DNA of 64,000 bases from Bacteroides sp. CAG:927 (GTDB taxonomy: Bacteria; Bacteroidota; Bacteroidia; Bacteroidales; Muribaculaceae). The stretch spans positions 134,357-198,356 of the forward strand of contig HF985660.1 of NCBI GenBank assembly GCA_000431155.1, in the 5' to 3' direction. Of this stretch, positions 1 through 7,666 are shown piece after piece. The notes below the pieces were generated by a model. The model ran no database searches. It was not told where the DNA came from and worked only from the letters and a program-made list of their open reading frames with translations. Position 1 is the stretch's first letter. The number at the start of each line of letters is the position of its first letter. The position numbers were made by a program, and so were the translations under genes.

Positions 1-1832
1 AAATTATGGGCTATTGTGTAGTCCACCTCCGCCTTGGCATATTGTGAATACTGGATGCCAAACACCTCATACACTCCGTTCTTTCTTTTCTGATTGGCAA
101 GCGAACTGATAGCGTACAGCAAATTGCCCGCCACCTCACCTGACGCACGCCAGCTATACACATTGGTCTGAAACGGCTCCTTGCGAAGCGACGATGAGGC
201 TATGCGTTTGTTGGTGCGGCGGTAGGTGTAGCCCATGCGCATTATGAAGTGGTCCTCGTAACTGTAGCGCAACAGCGGATTGGTCGGAGCTATCTGATTG
301 ATAAAATCTATGGTACTCTCCGGAAGATACACATAGTTTATATCCAGCAGATCAAACGTGCGTCTTTCGCGTCCCTGACGGGCCGTCCATTTGTATTTCC
401 ACGCTGCGCCTGCTATTATGCGCGTATATTCGGGTCGTTCCTGATAATTGAACGATAGCGCCAGCTCAGTGCTCGCCTTGATGCGACGCTTGTAGCGCCC
501 CGACAGAAACGGGAACAGGAATTTCGGGAACGTAATGCCCATTTCCCCTGCAAATTCGGTATAGCGGTCATTGATCAGTCCCGACAGATTCCCCGATAGG
601 CTCTCGTAATTGGCTCTGAACTTGGTAGTAAGCAGATTTGATCTGTGAGCAAGATTGCGATGCTGATATGTCAGCCCGACACCAAACCCCAAATCTCCCT
701 CCGAATTCGTGCCCTCAACCTCAAATGATATGCCCTGCTTCTTGTTGCGGCTAAGATATACGTATGCGTCAAGCCATTGCTTGCCGTCCACTTCGGGCTG
801 CGGCACAAGCTGGATATTGATGCTTTTGATTATGCCCAGCTGCGCGAGCTGCTCATAGGTGCGGTCCACCATAAAGCTCCGAAACATCTGTCCCGGCACC
901 AGAAAACATTTCTCCACCAGTATTGATGGCTTGATATAATGGTCCTTGCCATATATCACCTCCACCCCTTTGTACATCACCGTGTCCGATGCCGACGACG
1001 GCGCATACCCTGCCGGAGTGGTGATTCCGGCATCATCGGTCACAAAAATCACCTTGTTGATATAGTAGCGCGAATGTCTCGCCGTAGTGTCGGCCACATT
1101 TGAGCCGAGTTTGCGCGGTGGCTGCACTGCCAGTGTCAGGTCCACCTGCTTGCTCCCCTCCGCCGTATCGGCATAGAATGTGATATACTCTTTGGTGAAT
1201 GCATAATAGCCTCGGTTGCGCAAACGCTGCGTTATCAGCGCACGCTCGGTGTCAAGGTCTGTGCGGTCAAGCAAGTCTCCGGGCTTAAGGGTAAAATCTG
1301 CCGAATCGCGCATCACTATCTTGGCCAACGCCGTATCCGGAATCTCGTATGTTATGGACGATATGGTGTGAGGGGCACCGGGATTCAACAGGTAGCGCAC
1401 CTTTATCTTCTTTTTGTCAGGCCGGGCCACGGTGTCCACCTCCACCTGCGCATCCATATACCCCTTGTTTATCAATGCCTGACGCAGCTGATGCTGCGAG
1501 GCCGAAGTCAGCTCCGGACTGTAAATCACCGGGGGTTGCCCCATGCGCCGCAGCCATTTGTTGTACCATTTGGTAGAATCCTTTCCCGACAGGTTATATG
1601 TGCCGAGCTGAAGTTTCGCAAATCCGAGCACCTTATGGTTAGGTGTCTGACGCAGAAAATTATACAGATCTGCCGTCTCCACTTCCGATGAGTCTTTCAC
1701 CACAATCTTCACATCGTCAAGCAGCATCTCGCCCTGAGGCACATGACGAGTGGTGCTGCATGCGGCAATAAGCACTGCCGCACACACAGCACAGCATAGC
1801 CGCATAATAGATATGTGACCGGCAAATTTCAT
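1..1832 (-). CDS. TamL-like BamA/TamA-family outer-membrane lipoprotein (3' part cut by window edge)
   Basis: The reading frame runs without a stop from ATG 1832 to the window edge, about 610 codons, so the C-terminal barrel strands are missing. The N-terminus is a lipoprotein signal ending in the lipobox LIAAC. It is followed by POTRA-like repeats (for example QLRQALINKGYMDAQVEV and ERALITQRLRNRGYYAF) and then aromatic beta-barrel strands such as GISFEVEGTNSEGDLGFG. A lipidated Omp85 protein with POTRA domains is the TamL architecture of Bacteroidota, thought to take part in outer-membrane protein or lipid insertion with TamB. A second ATG at 1805 is in frame, but 1832 gives the better signal peptide. 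It is divergently transcribed from the porin gene. The family call is confident; the exact role is inferred from the family. Confidence 0.8.
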   Translation of the reverse strand, partial: MKFAGHISIMRLCCAVCAAVLIAACSTTRHVPQGEMLLDDVKIVVKDSSEVETADLYNFLRQTPNHKVLGFAKLQLGTYNLSGKDSTKWYNKWLRRMGQPPVIYSPELTSASQHQLRQALINKGYMDAQVEVDTVARPDKKKIKVRYLLNPGAPHTISSITYEIPDTALAKIVMRDSADFTLKPGDLLDRTDLDTERALITQRLRNRGYYAFTKEYITFYADTAEGSKQVDLTLAVQPPRKLGSNVADTTARHSRYYINKVIFVTDDAGITTPAGYAPSSASDTVMYKGVEVIYGKDHYIKPSILVEKCFLVPGQMFRSFMVDRTYEQLAQLGIIKSINIQLVPQPEVDGKQWLDAYVYLSRNKKQGISFEVEGTNSEGDLGFGVGLTYQHRNLAHRSNLLTTKFRANYESLSGNLSGLINDRYTEFAGEMGITFPKFLFPFLSGRYKRRIKASTELALSFNYQERPEYTRIIAGAAWKYKWTARQGRERRTFDLLDINYVYLPESTIDFINQIAPTNPLLRYSYEDHFIMRMGYTYRRTNKRIASSSLRKEPFQTNVYSWRASGEVAGNLLYAISSLANQKRKNGVYEVFGIQYSQYAKAEVDYTIAHN

Positions 1833-1937
1833 TCGGAGCAAAATTACATATTTTTATCCACACTGTATAACTTTTCTAACCGATTGCACAAAGCCACCAC
1901 CCACCAAACAAGTATGTGCACAAAGCATGAGGCGGTC

Positions 1938-1971
1938 TTTTTGCTGTTTTTAACATAATTGAGTACTTTTG
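1938..1971 (+). promoter_or_regulatory. Bacteroidota-type promoter for the porin gene
   Basis: A TTTTTGC stretch at 1938-1944 is followed about 20 bases later by the -7 box TACTTTTG (1964-1971). Transcription would start near 1978, which places an in-frame ATG at 1959 upstream of the transcript and supports ATG 2007 as the porin start. Confidence 0.6.
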
Positions 1972-2006
1972 CGTCAGATTTCATCTTTCATCACATCGTT
2001 AGAGCA

Positions 2007-3023
2007 ATGAAACGTATCTGCGCTATAATTCTGTCAACACTTGCCGCTCTCTCAGCCTCAGCTTCTTCATCTGAAACCGAGAAAATTGATTACACACCAC
2101 ACATTCATGGCGTGTTGCGTACACGGTTGGAAGTAAACACTACCGATGGCGAATACCGATTTCAGGTCCGCAACGCCCGCGTCACTCTTGACGGCAAAAT
2201 TGCTTCTTGGGCAGATTATTTCATTCAAACCGACCTGTGCGACCAAGGTAAAATGAAAATTCTTGACGCTTATGCGCGTATCACACCCTCCAAAAACATC
2301 TTCTTTCAGGCCGGACAATTCAGAATGCCATTTGGCGTGGAATCATTTCGCGGACCCGCTACATACATATTCGCCAACCGTTCGTTCATGGGCAAACAGA
2401 TGTGCAATTATCGCGCCGTAGGATTCAAGACCGGCTACAAATTCAGCAACATACCCGTGGGCATCGAAGCCGGACTCTTCAACCCCTCGGCCATAGGCGA
2501 CCACACCGGCTGGCACAAAGACATCGCCTTCGGCTCCAAATTATGGTACAAGCTCCGCAATGTCACCTTCACCACTGGCTTCCAGTCAATCCACCCGTCT
2601 GCCATACGCGCCAACCTCGTTGACGCATCCGTAGCATGGCATACCGACCGTTGGCAAGTGGAGGCCGAATACATGTATGAGCATTATGCCTACAGCGCAC
2701 ACAAGCCCGCCCACAGCTACGTGGCTTTCGCCGACTACCGGTTCCCAATCAAAGCATGGAAATTCAACCGCCTCTCATTTCAGGCGCGATTTGACGGCAT
2801 CACAGCCCATTCCTCAGCAATCCCCGACGACAACGGCCACCTCATCACCAACAATCCCGCTTGCAACCGTGTGACACTCGGCTCAACCATTAGCTACATT
2901 CACACCAAAAGCATTTGGCTTGACATCCGCGCCAACTACGAGAAATATTTTCATCATTCTTCCACCTCCGTCACCTCCGCACTCGGCGACAAAGCTGTAC
3001 TTGAATTAGTGTTCCGCTTCTGA
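2007..3023 (+). CDS. Porin O/P family outer-membrane channel
   Basis: This 338-residue protein starts with a signal peptide (MKRICAIILSTLAALSASAS). The mature part reads like the phosphate-selective porin O/P family: DYFIQTDLCDQ, then AYARITPSKNIFFQAGQF and RMPFGVE, the segment where the family carries its typical QxGqfkxPFg motif, and alternating aromatic strands to a terminal VFRF. It would form a passive channel in the outer membrane; the substrate cannot be read from sequence and need not be phosphate. An ATG 48 bases upstream is in frame but lies ahead of the likely transcription start. The gene stands alone, divergent from the TamL-like gene and upstream of sufE, which has its own promoter box. 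Confidence 0.8.
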   Translation: MKRICAIILSTLAALSASASSSETEKIDYTPHIHGVLRTRLEVNTTDGEYRFQVRNARVTLDGKIASWADYFIQTDLCDQGKMKILDAYARITPSKNIFFQAGQFRMPFGVESFRGPATYIFANRSFMGKQMCNYRAVGFKTGYKFSNIPVGIEAGLFNPSAIGDHTGWHKDIAFGSKLWYKLRNVTFTTGFQSIHPSAIRANLVDASVAWHTDRWQVEAEYMYEHYAYSAHKPAHSYVAFADYRFPIKAWKFNRLSFQARFDGITAHSSAIPDDNGHLITNNPACNRVTLGSTISYIHTKSIWLDIRANYEKYFHHSSTSVTSALGDKAVLELVFRF

Positions 3024-3083
3024 TTTCTTCCCGTCTGCCAAGCTTTATGGCCTCCGATGTTAGGGATATTCGGCATTTTTGTT

Positions 3084-3091
3084 TATATTTG
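3084..3091 (+). promoter_or_regulatory. -7 promoter box upstream of sufE
   Basis: TATATTTG matches the TAnnTTTG consensus 20 bases before the sufE ATG. No clear -33 TTG element was found at the usual spacing. Confidence 0.5.
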
Positions 3092-3111
3092 CCGAATATT
3101 TATAACAGTTT

Positions 3112-3543
3112 ATGACTATCAACGAAATACAAGACGAAATCATTGACGAATTTTCGGAAGTGGACGATTGGATGGACCGCTACGCCATGATCATAGATCT
3201 CGGCAACTCACTTCCCCCCATTGACGAAAATTTCAAAACACCCCAGCACCTCATCGAGGGATGCCAGAGCCGGGTGTGGCTCAACGCCGAGGAAAAAGAC
3301 GGCAAAGTATTTTACACCGCCGATTCCGATGCCATCATCGTTAAAGGCATCATCGCCCTGCTCATCAAGGTGCTCAACGGGCACACTCCTGACCAAATTG
3401 CTCATGCCGACCTATATTTCATCGACAAAATCGGCCTCGCCGAAAATCTTTCACCCACTCGCTCCAACGGCCTGCTCGCCATGGTCAAGCAGATGCGGTT
3501 GTATGCAGTGGCCATGAGCATGCGCGACAAAGCAAATAATTAA
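3112..3543 (+). CDS. sufE: SufE family Fe-S cluster assembly protein
   Basis: This 143-residue protein has the full SufE length. SufE accepts persulfide sulfur from the cysteine desulfurase SufS and passes it to the SufBCD scaffold in the cytoplasm. The acceptor cysteine is Cys51 in IEGCQSRVW, the same position as in E. coli SufE. The N-terminal helix IQDEIIDEFSEVDDWMDRY and the region SDAIIVKGIIALLIKVLNG are also typical. No other suf gene is adjacent. The next gene begins 20 bases downstream and may be read from the same transcript. Confidence 0.93.
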   Translation: MTINEIQDEIIDEFSEVDDWMDRYAMIIDLGNSLPPIDENFKTPQHLIEGCQSRVWLNAEEKDGKVFYTADSDAIIVKGIIALLIKVLNGHTPDQIAHADLYFIDKIGLAENLSPTRSNGLLAMVKQMRLYAVAMSMRDKANN

Positions 3544-3563
3544 TCAACTATACCCACAAAACT

Positions 3564-5282
3564 ATGTTCAAAAACCAACCCAGAGGACTCTACGTGCTTG
3601 CCTTGGCCAACACCGGCGAACGCTTCGGCTACTACACCATGCTTGCCATCCTGCTCCTCTTCATCCAGGCCAAATTCGGTTTCTCAACCGCATTGGCCGG
3701 CACCATCTATTCCTCATTTCTCGCATTGGTTTACTTCATGCCCATGATTGGCGGATGGATTGCCGACAAATGGAATTTCCAGAAAACCGTGACTCTTGGC
3801 ATTGGTGTGATGTTCCTTGGCTATCTTGTTATGGCTATTCCCACCCAACGCGGAGCCGTATCATCAATGATAATCATGTTTGCCGCACTGCTCCTGATCT
3901 CAGCAGGCACCGGCCTGTTCAAGGGCAACCTGCAGGTCATGGTGGGCGATCTTTACAACGACCCCCGCTACAGCGACAAACGCGATGTGGCTTTCTCTCT
4001 TTTCTACATGGCCATCAACATCGGTGCCATGTTTGCGCCCATGGTCACTGTTTGGCTTTGTGAAGTGGCCCTCAATGCCAACGGTCTTGTTTACGACGGT
4101 GCCATACCCAGCATCTGCAACAAGCTTCTTGCCAACGAGGCCCTGACACCCGAGGCCACCGCTACCCTTACAGCATTTGCTCCTCAGGGAGCTGACCTCA
4201 AAGCTTTCGCCACAACCTACATGGACACCATTACCACCGGCTACAGCTATGCTTTTGCAGTAGCTTGCGCCTCTATGGTGGTCAGCTTCATAATCTACAA
4301 GCTTGGAGCCAAAACCTATGCCGGCGTCACCGACAGCAAAGGTGCCGCTAAAGGTGCCGCCGCTGCCGCTCCCGTCAAGGAACTCACTCCCGAGCAGACC
4401 AAGAGCCGTATCACTGCCCTCCTGCTCACTTTCGCCGTTGTAATCTTCTTCTGGATGGTGTTCCACCAGAACGGTGCCACACTCACCAAATTCGCCGAAG
4501 TATTCACATCTTCCGAATCCACCGGGTGGACACGCATTGGATTCAACATCTGGGCTCTTGTCACCATTGTTGTAGGTGTTTATTCATTCTTCAACATCGT
4601 TCAGAGCTCCAAGTCAAGCAGCCGCCTCATCTCCGGCATAGTGTTCCTTGCAGCTTGTGGTGTACTTTACTACATTTACTCTATCACCCCCGACACAGTG
4701 TCCGGACTTCAGCCACAGGTTTATCAGCAGTTCAACCCCTTCTATGTCGTTGCGCTCACCCCGTTCTCTGTTGCCTTCTTCGCTTGGCTTGCCAAGAAAA
4801 AGAAAGAGCCTTCGGCTCCACGCAAAATAGGCTACGGTATGCTCGTGGCCGGTGTGGCTTTCCTGATCATGTGCATCGGTTCCATCGGACTTGGCGTAGC
4901 CCCCGAGCAAGGTCAGGGTCAGCATCTTGTAAGCCCCAATCTCCTCATAGGCACATACCTCGTCCTCACATTTGCTGAACTTCTGCTTTCGCCCATGGGC
5001 ATATCTTTCGTCAGCAAGGTAGCTCCTCCCAAATACAAAGGGGCCATGATGGGATGCTGGTTCGGTGCCACTGCCATCGGCAACTATCTGGTGCTCATTC
5101 CCACCCTGCTCTGGAACTCAATTGATGTTTCACTGCTTTGGGCCATTCTTATCGTGCTCTGTCTCATCTCGGCCGGATTCATATTCTTTATGATGAAACG
5201 CCTTGAGGCTGCAACCTCCGATGACGATGACACAGCTCCCGTTCCCGATGCTATTGAAACAGTGGAAGACGACGCAATCTGA
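3564..5282 (+). CDS. POT/PTR family proton-dependent oligopeptide transporter
   Basis: This 572-residue protein has about 14 hydrophobic segments, as expected for a POT symporter of the major facilitator superfamily. It imports di- and tripeptides with protons across the inner membrane. The TM1 signature ANTGERFGYY corresponds to the ExxERFxYY proton-coupling motif, with the first glutamate position replaced. GTGLFKGNLQVMVGDLY matches the second PTR signature. A cytoplasmic linker of Ala/Pro/Lys residues lies near residues 255-275, and the tail is acidic (DDDDTAPVPDAIETVEDD). A strong terminator follows, so the sufE-POT unit ends here. Confidence 0.9.
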   Translation: MFKNQPRGLYVLALANTGERFGYYTMLAILLLFIQAKFGFSTALAGTIYSSFLALVYFMPMIGGWIADKWNFQKTVTLGIGVMFLGYLVMAIPTQRGAVSSMIIMFAALLLISAGTGLFKGNLQVMVGDLYNDPRYSDKRDVAFSLFYMAINIGAMFAPMVTVWLCEVALNANGLVYDGAIPSICNKLLANEALTPEATATLTAFAPQGADLKAFATTYMDTITTGYSYAFAVACASMVVSFIIYKLGAKTYAGVTDSKGAAKGAAAAAPVKELTPEQTKSRITALLLTFAVVIFFWMVFHQNGATLTKFAEVFTSSESTGWTRIGFNIWALVTIVVGVYSFFNIVQSSKSSSRLISGIVFLAACGVLYYIYSITPDTVSGLQPQVYQQFNPFYVVALTPFSVAFFAWLAKKKKEPSAPRKIGYGMLVAGVAFLIMCIGSIGLGVAPEQGQGQHLVSPNLLIGTYLVLTFAELLLSPMGISFVSKVAPPKYKGAMMGCWFGATAIGNYLVLIPTLLWNSIDVSLLWAILIVLCLISAGFIFFMMKRLEAATSDDDDTAPVPDAIETVEDDAI

Positions 5283-5305
5283 TTCACGCATCTGTCACAT
5301 AACTC

Positions 5306-5347
5306 ACACGCGGAGCAAACCAACCGCCTGCTCCGCGTGTTTTATTT
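5306..5347 (+). terminator. Intrinsic terminator after the peptide transporter gene
   Basis: A perfect 12-bp stem (ACACGCGGAGCA, 5306-5317, with 5329-5340) and an 11-base loop are followed by TTTATTT. It lies 24 bases after the transporter stop codon. Confidence 0.9.
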
Positions 5348-5352
5348 GCACT

Positions 5353-5490
5353 ATGATGATATATACATTAAACATACTGTCCCAATGGCTCGTGATAATA
5401 GCCGCAGTTACAGCGACCACTCTCACCGGATATGCCGTAAACCGATTGCGCAGCGGCAAAGCCACATTGCGTCGCAACTCTACCCCGTGA
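5353..5490 (+). CDS. Possible 45-residue single-span membrane protein
   Basis: An ATG-ATG start at 5353 opens a 45-codon frame. It encodes a hydrophobic segment (WLVIIAAVTATTLTGYAV) followed by a short basic tail with several Arg and Lys (RLRSGKATLRR), the topology of a small inner-membrane protein with a cytoplasmic C-terminus. It begins directly after a strong terminator and no convincing promoter box sits in front of it, so expression would need read-through. It could be a chance frame. No family is recognised. Confidence 0.3.
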   Translation: MMIYTLNILSQWLVIIAAVTATTLTGYAVNRLRSGKATLRRNSTP

Positions 5491-5554
5491 CCAAAATCCG
5501 CAAGAATTTAGGCCGACAGGCAAATACATTCTTAAAAAAATGGGGGCAAACAGA

Positions 5555-5583
5555 TTGTAATTAAAAAAAATGTGGTATCTTTG
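5555..5583 (+). promoter_or_regulatory. Promoter of tRNA-Pro
   Basis: TTG at 5555-5557 and the box TATCTTTG at 5576-5583 are separated by 18 bases, close to the Bacteroidota housekeeping consensus. The tRNA begins 28 bases downstream. Confidence 0.75.
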
Positions 5584-5611
5584 CACTCGGATTTGATTCC
5601 GGCGCAAGCTT

Positions 5612-5685
5612 CGGGGTGTAGCACAGTTGGCTAGCGCGCCACGTTCGGGACGTGGAGGTCGGAAGTTCGAGTCTTCTCACCCCGA
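5612..5685 (+). tRNA. tRNA-Pro(CGG)
   Basis: A full cloverleaf of 74 bases can be drawn. The acceptor stem is CGGGGTG/CACCCCG with discriminator A. The D arm is GCAC/GCGC with a GG-containing loop. The anticodon stem is CCACG/CGTGG with loop TTCGGGA, giving anticodon CGG (codon CCG). The T arm carries TTCGAGT. CCA is not encoded. It has its own promoter and terminator. Its 3' end faces the lysis cassette; tRNA genes are common phage integration sites, but no second copy of the 3' end was seen nearby. Confidence 0.95.
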
Positions 5686-5699
5686 CTCTTAAGCAACTA

Positions 5700-5733
5700 A
5701 TTGCCTGTGAGTTATAACTCACAGGCAATTTTC
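5700..5733. terminator. Bidirectional terminator between tRNA-Pro and the lysis cassette
   Basis: A long inverted repeat, ATTGCCTGTGAGTTA with TAACTCACAGGCAAT (5700-5729), runs into TTTTC on the plus strand and into TTAGTTGC on the minus strand. It ends the tRNA transcript and lies directly at the 3' end of the facing minus-strand operon. The plus-strand direction is the stronger of the two. Confidence 0.8.
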
Positions 5734-6133
5734 ATATTCTACAGCGGTATATTTTCCTCAGCAGCGCTATTGCTCCCAACCCCAGCACGGCACCCGCCAT
5801 CATCCACCACCATATCTTCCCATATATCATTTCATGCGTCTTGCCCCGCGATTGATATGGCTGCGGCTGCACGACTCTCACGGTATCGGTTCGCAAAACA
5901 CTCACCGTATCGCGCATCATCCACACTCGCTGCACCTCCCGTTGCACCACACTGCTCGTCCCCTCGGGCATAATCCTTACCGTGCATCGTTCCGCCACAA
6001 TAACGGTATCGGCCACTGTTGACAGCACTCGTTCGCGCTCCTTCGACGCATACTCCGATTCCGTCGGCACATAAACTGTCCTGTAGCACCCCGTCATCAC
6101 AACGGCTGCCATCACCGCTGCCAGCCACCTCAT
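5732..6133 (-). CDS. u-spanin-like lipoprotein with C-terminal membrane anchor
   Basis: This 133-residue protein has a lipoprotein signal with lipobox MTGC (Cys16). A periplasmic stretch of about 90 residues follows, rich in Val, Thr, Arg and Glu. A C-terminal membrane span (WWWMMAGAVLGLGAIALL) is followed by a basic tail. An outer-membrane lipid anchor plus an inner-membrane C-terminal anchor in one short chain is the layout of the unimolecular spanin of phage T1 (gp11, about 131 residues), which fuses the two membranes at the last step of lysis. Homology cannot be shown from sequence; the call rests on architecture and context. Its start overlaps the amidase stop by four bases, so the two are translationally coupled. 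Confidence 0.6.
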   Translation of the reverse strand: MRWLAAVMAAVVMTGCYRTVYVPTESEYASKERERVLSTVADTVIVAERCTVRIMPEGTSSVVQREVQRVWMMRDTVSVLRTDTVRVVQPQPYQSRGKTHEMIYGKIWWWMMAGAVLGLGAIALLRKIYRCRI

Positions 6134-6558
6134 GACCTGTGCTGCAAGTGTGAATACTCCGCCGAGGCATCAAAACACGGACACGCCTTCGCAGCATATT
6201 CGCAATGACCGTGAACACTGGCTCCGGGAAACTGTGCGCACAGCTCGGCAATCAACCGTTCAAGCGACTCCCTCTGCGCAGCCGTGCGGGTATCGGCGGG
6301 AGTGCGGCCGTCCTCACTGCATCCTCCCACATAGCACACCCCTATCGATCTGCTGTTGTGACCCAGACAGTGTGCGCCTGCCACGGCTATTGGCCGCCCC
6401 GACTCTATTCTGCCGTCTATACGCACCACAAAATGATACCCCGCATCACAAAAACCCCTTTGCTTGTGCCACTTTCTTATGTCATCCACCGAAAAATCCT
6501 TTCCTTTGGGAGTGGCCGAGCAATGCACAATAATCTCATCAATCTTTCTCATCATCAC
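6130..6558 (-). CDS. N-acetylmuramoyl-L-alanine amidase (T7-lysozyme type, endolysin)
   Basis: This 142-residue, single-domain Amidase_2 protein is predicted to cut the amide bond between muramic acid and the stem peptide. All active-site residues of the T7 lysozyme group can be placed: zinc ligands His12 (IIVHCSATP), His118 (VHGHCEY) and Cys126 (KACPCFD), catalytic Tyr41 (DAGYHFVV) and Lys124. There is no signal peptide, so it needs a holin for export, and the gene directly upstream encodes one; the two overlap by 20 bases. The next gene overlaps by four. The compact size and absence of a cell-wall-binding domain fit a phage endolysin. Confidence 0.9.
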   Translation of the reverse strand: MMMRKIDEIIVHCSATPKGKDFSVDDIRKWHKQRGFCDAGYHFVVRIDGRIESGRPIAVAGAHCLGHNSRSIGVCYVGGCSEDGRTPADTRTAAQRESLERLIAELCAQFPGASVHGHCEYAAKACPCFDASAEYSHLQHRS

Positions 6559-7030
6559 ATATATTTATATTTAAATGCCGCGACGTTTTGTCCGCCAGAA
6601 ATCTGCGGGCCAGCGATGCCCACCGCGCCCCGTTGCATGAAGCCTTGTTTTCCAGATACGACCAGAATTGCCATCCGCACACCGCACCGGCCACCACCTG
6701 CCTCAAATCCACCTTCACCACCTGTGGCATACATATCTGGGCAAAATGCACCAGCAAAAGCACGGCATAAATTTCCGCCAGCGTACGCACCACTTTCCCA
6801 AGACGCCAACTTTTCACCTTGCCTGCATCGGCCAAAGCTTTTTCCGGCATAAGCTTCGCCACTCTTCTTCCCAATGCACAGGCACTCCAGCAATCAAGCA
6901 GCACAAACCCCGTGCACAAAAGCAAATAAGGCATACCGGGCAAAACAGCACTCCACACAGCAACACCCGCCGTCACACACCATCTCAGCACCGGTTGCCA
7001 CCAAACAGAATTTTCCATATCCATCATCAT
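6539..7030 (-). CDS. Phage-type holin, first gene of the lysis cassette
   Basis: This protein of about 163 residues has an N-terminal block with two closely spaced hydrophobic segments (roughly residues 10-45). A basic, Lys/Arg-rich cytoplasmic loop follows (ACALGRRVAKLMPEKAL and KVKSWRLGKVVRT), then two more hydrophobic segments (AEIYAVLLLVHFAQICM and a Trp-rich one). Size, topology and position in front of an endolysin fit the phage_holin_4 class, which makes lethal holes in the inner membrane. A non-ATG start at 7048 would fall inside the -7 box, so the ATG run at 7030-7022 is preferred. Confidence 0.7.
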   Translation of the reverse strand: MMMDMENSVWWQPVLRWCVTAGVAVWSAVLPGMPYLLLCTGFVLLDCWSACALGRRVAKLMPEKALADAGKVKSWRLGKVVRTLAEIYAVLLLVHFAQICMPQVVKVDLRQVVAGAVCGWQFWSYLENKASCNGARWASLARRFLADKTSRHLNINICDDEKD

Positions 7031-7045
7031 ATCTTTTGTTTGACA

Positions 7046-7053
7046 CAAAATTA
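7046..7053 (-). promoter_or_regulatory. -7 promoter box of the lysis cassette
   Basis: Read on the minus strand, TAATTTTG matches TAnnTTTG and lies 16 bases before the ATG at 7030. No good -33 element is seen at 17-23 bases, so the promoter may be weak or need an activator. Confidence 0.5.
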
Positions 7054-7118
7054 TGCCTCCGCAATCCGCTTACGAATGACAAAAAAGCATAAAAACCCCA
7101 AAATAATCTCTCTGGGAC

Positions 7119-7149
7119 TTGCATATTTCAAAAACTTATTATAACTTTG
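7119..7149 (+). promoter_or_regulatory. Promoter of the PerR-type regulator gene
   Basis: TTG (7119-7121), a 20-base spacer and TAACTTTG (7142-7149). The box sits inside an imperfect inverted repeat (TTATAAC...GTAACGA) that might serve as an autoregulatory operator, but the match to a Per box is weak. Confidence 0.6.
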
Positions 7150-7179
7150 TAACGATTTCAAAATAGCAATTATTCCACT

Positions 7180-7608
7180 ATGCACATTATCAACAAGCAC
7201 GACCGCATCATAAGCATGCTCACAGCAGCCGGCATAAGGTTGTCTCATCAGCGCATGGCCATATTGCAATATCTTTTGGATCACAACACTCATCCCACTG
7301 TGGCCGACATATATGACCATCTGCACCCGGAATTCCCCACGCTTTCACGCACAACAGTTTACAACACTCTTAAGCTATTGGTTGAGAGCGGAGCTGTAAC
7401 CCAGCTTGACATTGACACCGAGTCCGCGCATTATGATGCCGACCTCTCGCCACACGCACATTTTCTCTGCCGCTGCTGCCGCAGAGTATTTGATGTGCCG
7501 CTCCCGTCTCATCCGCTTGAGGTGCCGCAAGGTTTCACAACCGACAGCGTCAGCATAAGTTATCATGGGTTATGCCCCTCATGCGCCAAAGACACCCTGC
7601 TCAATTGA
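7180..7608 (+). CDS. perR: PerR-type Fur family peroxide-responsive repressor
   Basis: This 142-residue Fur-family protein has a winged-helix domain (residues 15-80, with TLSRTTVYNTLKLL as recognition helix) and a metal-binding dimerisation domain. Structural zinc would bind Cys97/Cys100 and Cys132/Cys135. The regulatory iron site of B. subtilis PerR (H37, D85, H91, H93, D104) is present shifted by one: His38, Asp86, His92, His94, Asp105. An aspartate at the last position separates PerR from Fur, which has glutamate. PerR senses hydrogen peroxide by iron-catalysed histidine oxidation. The downstream rubrerythrin is a classic PerR target. Confidence 0.85.
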   Translation: MHIINKHDRIISMLTAAGIRLSHQRMAILQYLLDHNTHPTVADIYDHLHPEFPTLSRTTVYNTLKLLVESGAVTQLDIDTESAHYDADLSPHAHFLCRCCRRVFDVPLPSHPLEVPQGFTTDSVSISYHGLCPSCAKDTLLN

Positions 7609-7666
7609 CATTACAACAATCATAGAAACATATTCATTTAACTTATCCTAAAAATCAAAATTCATT

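Noticed and set aside
5612..7053. Integrated prophage at tRNA-Pro
   Set aside because: No integrase, no repeat of the tRNA 3' end was found beyond the cassette, and only lysis genes are present; kept as a free-standing cassette.
7130..7165. Clear Per/Fur operator before perR
   Set aside because: The inverted repeat is imperfect (TTATAAC/GTAACGA) and overlaps the AT-rich promoter; not strong enough for a separate call.
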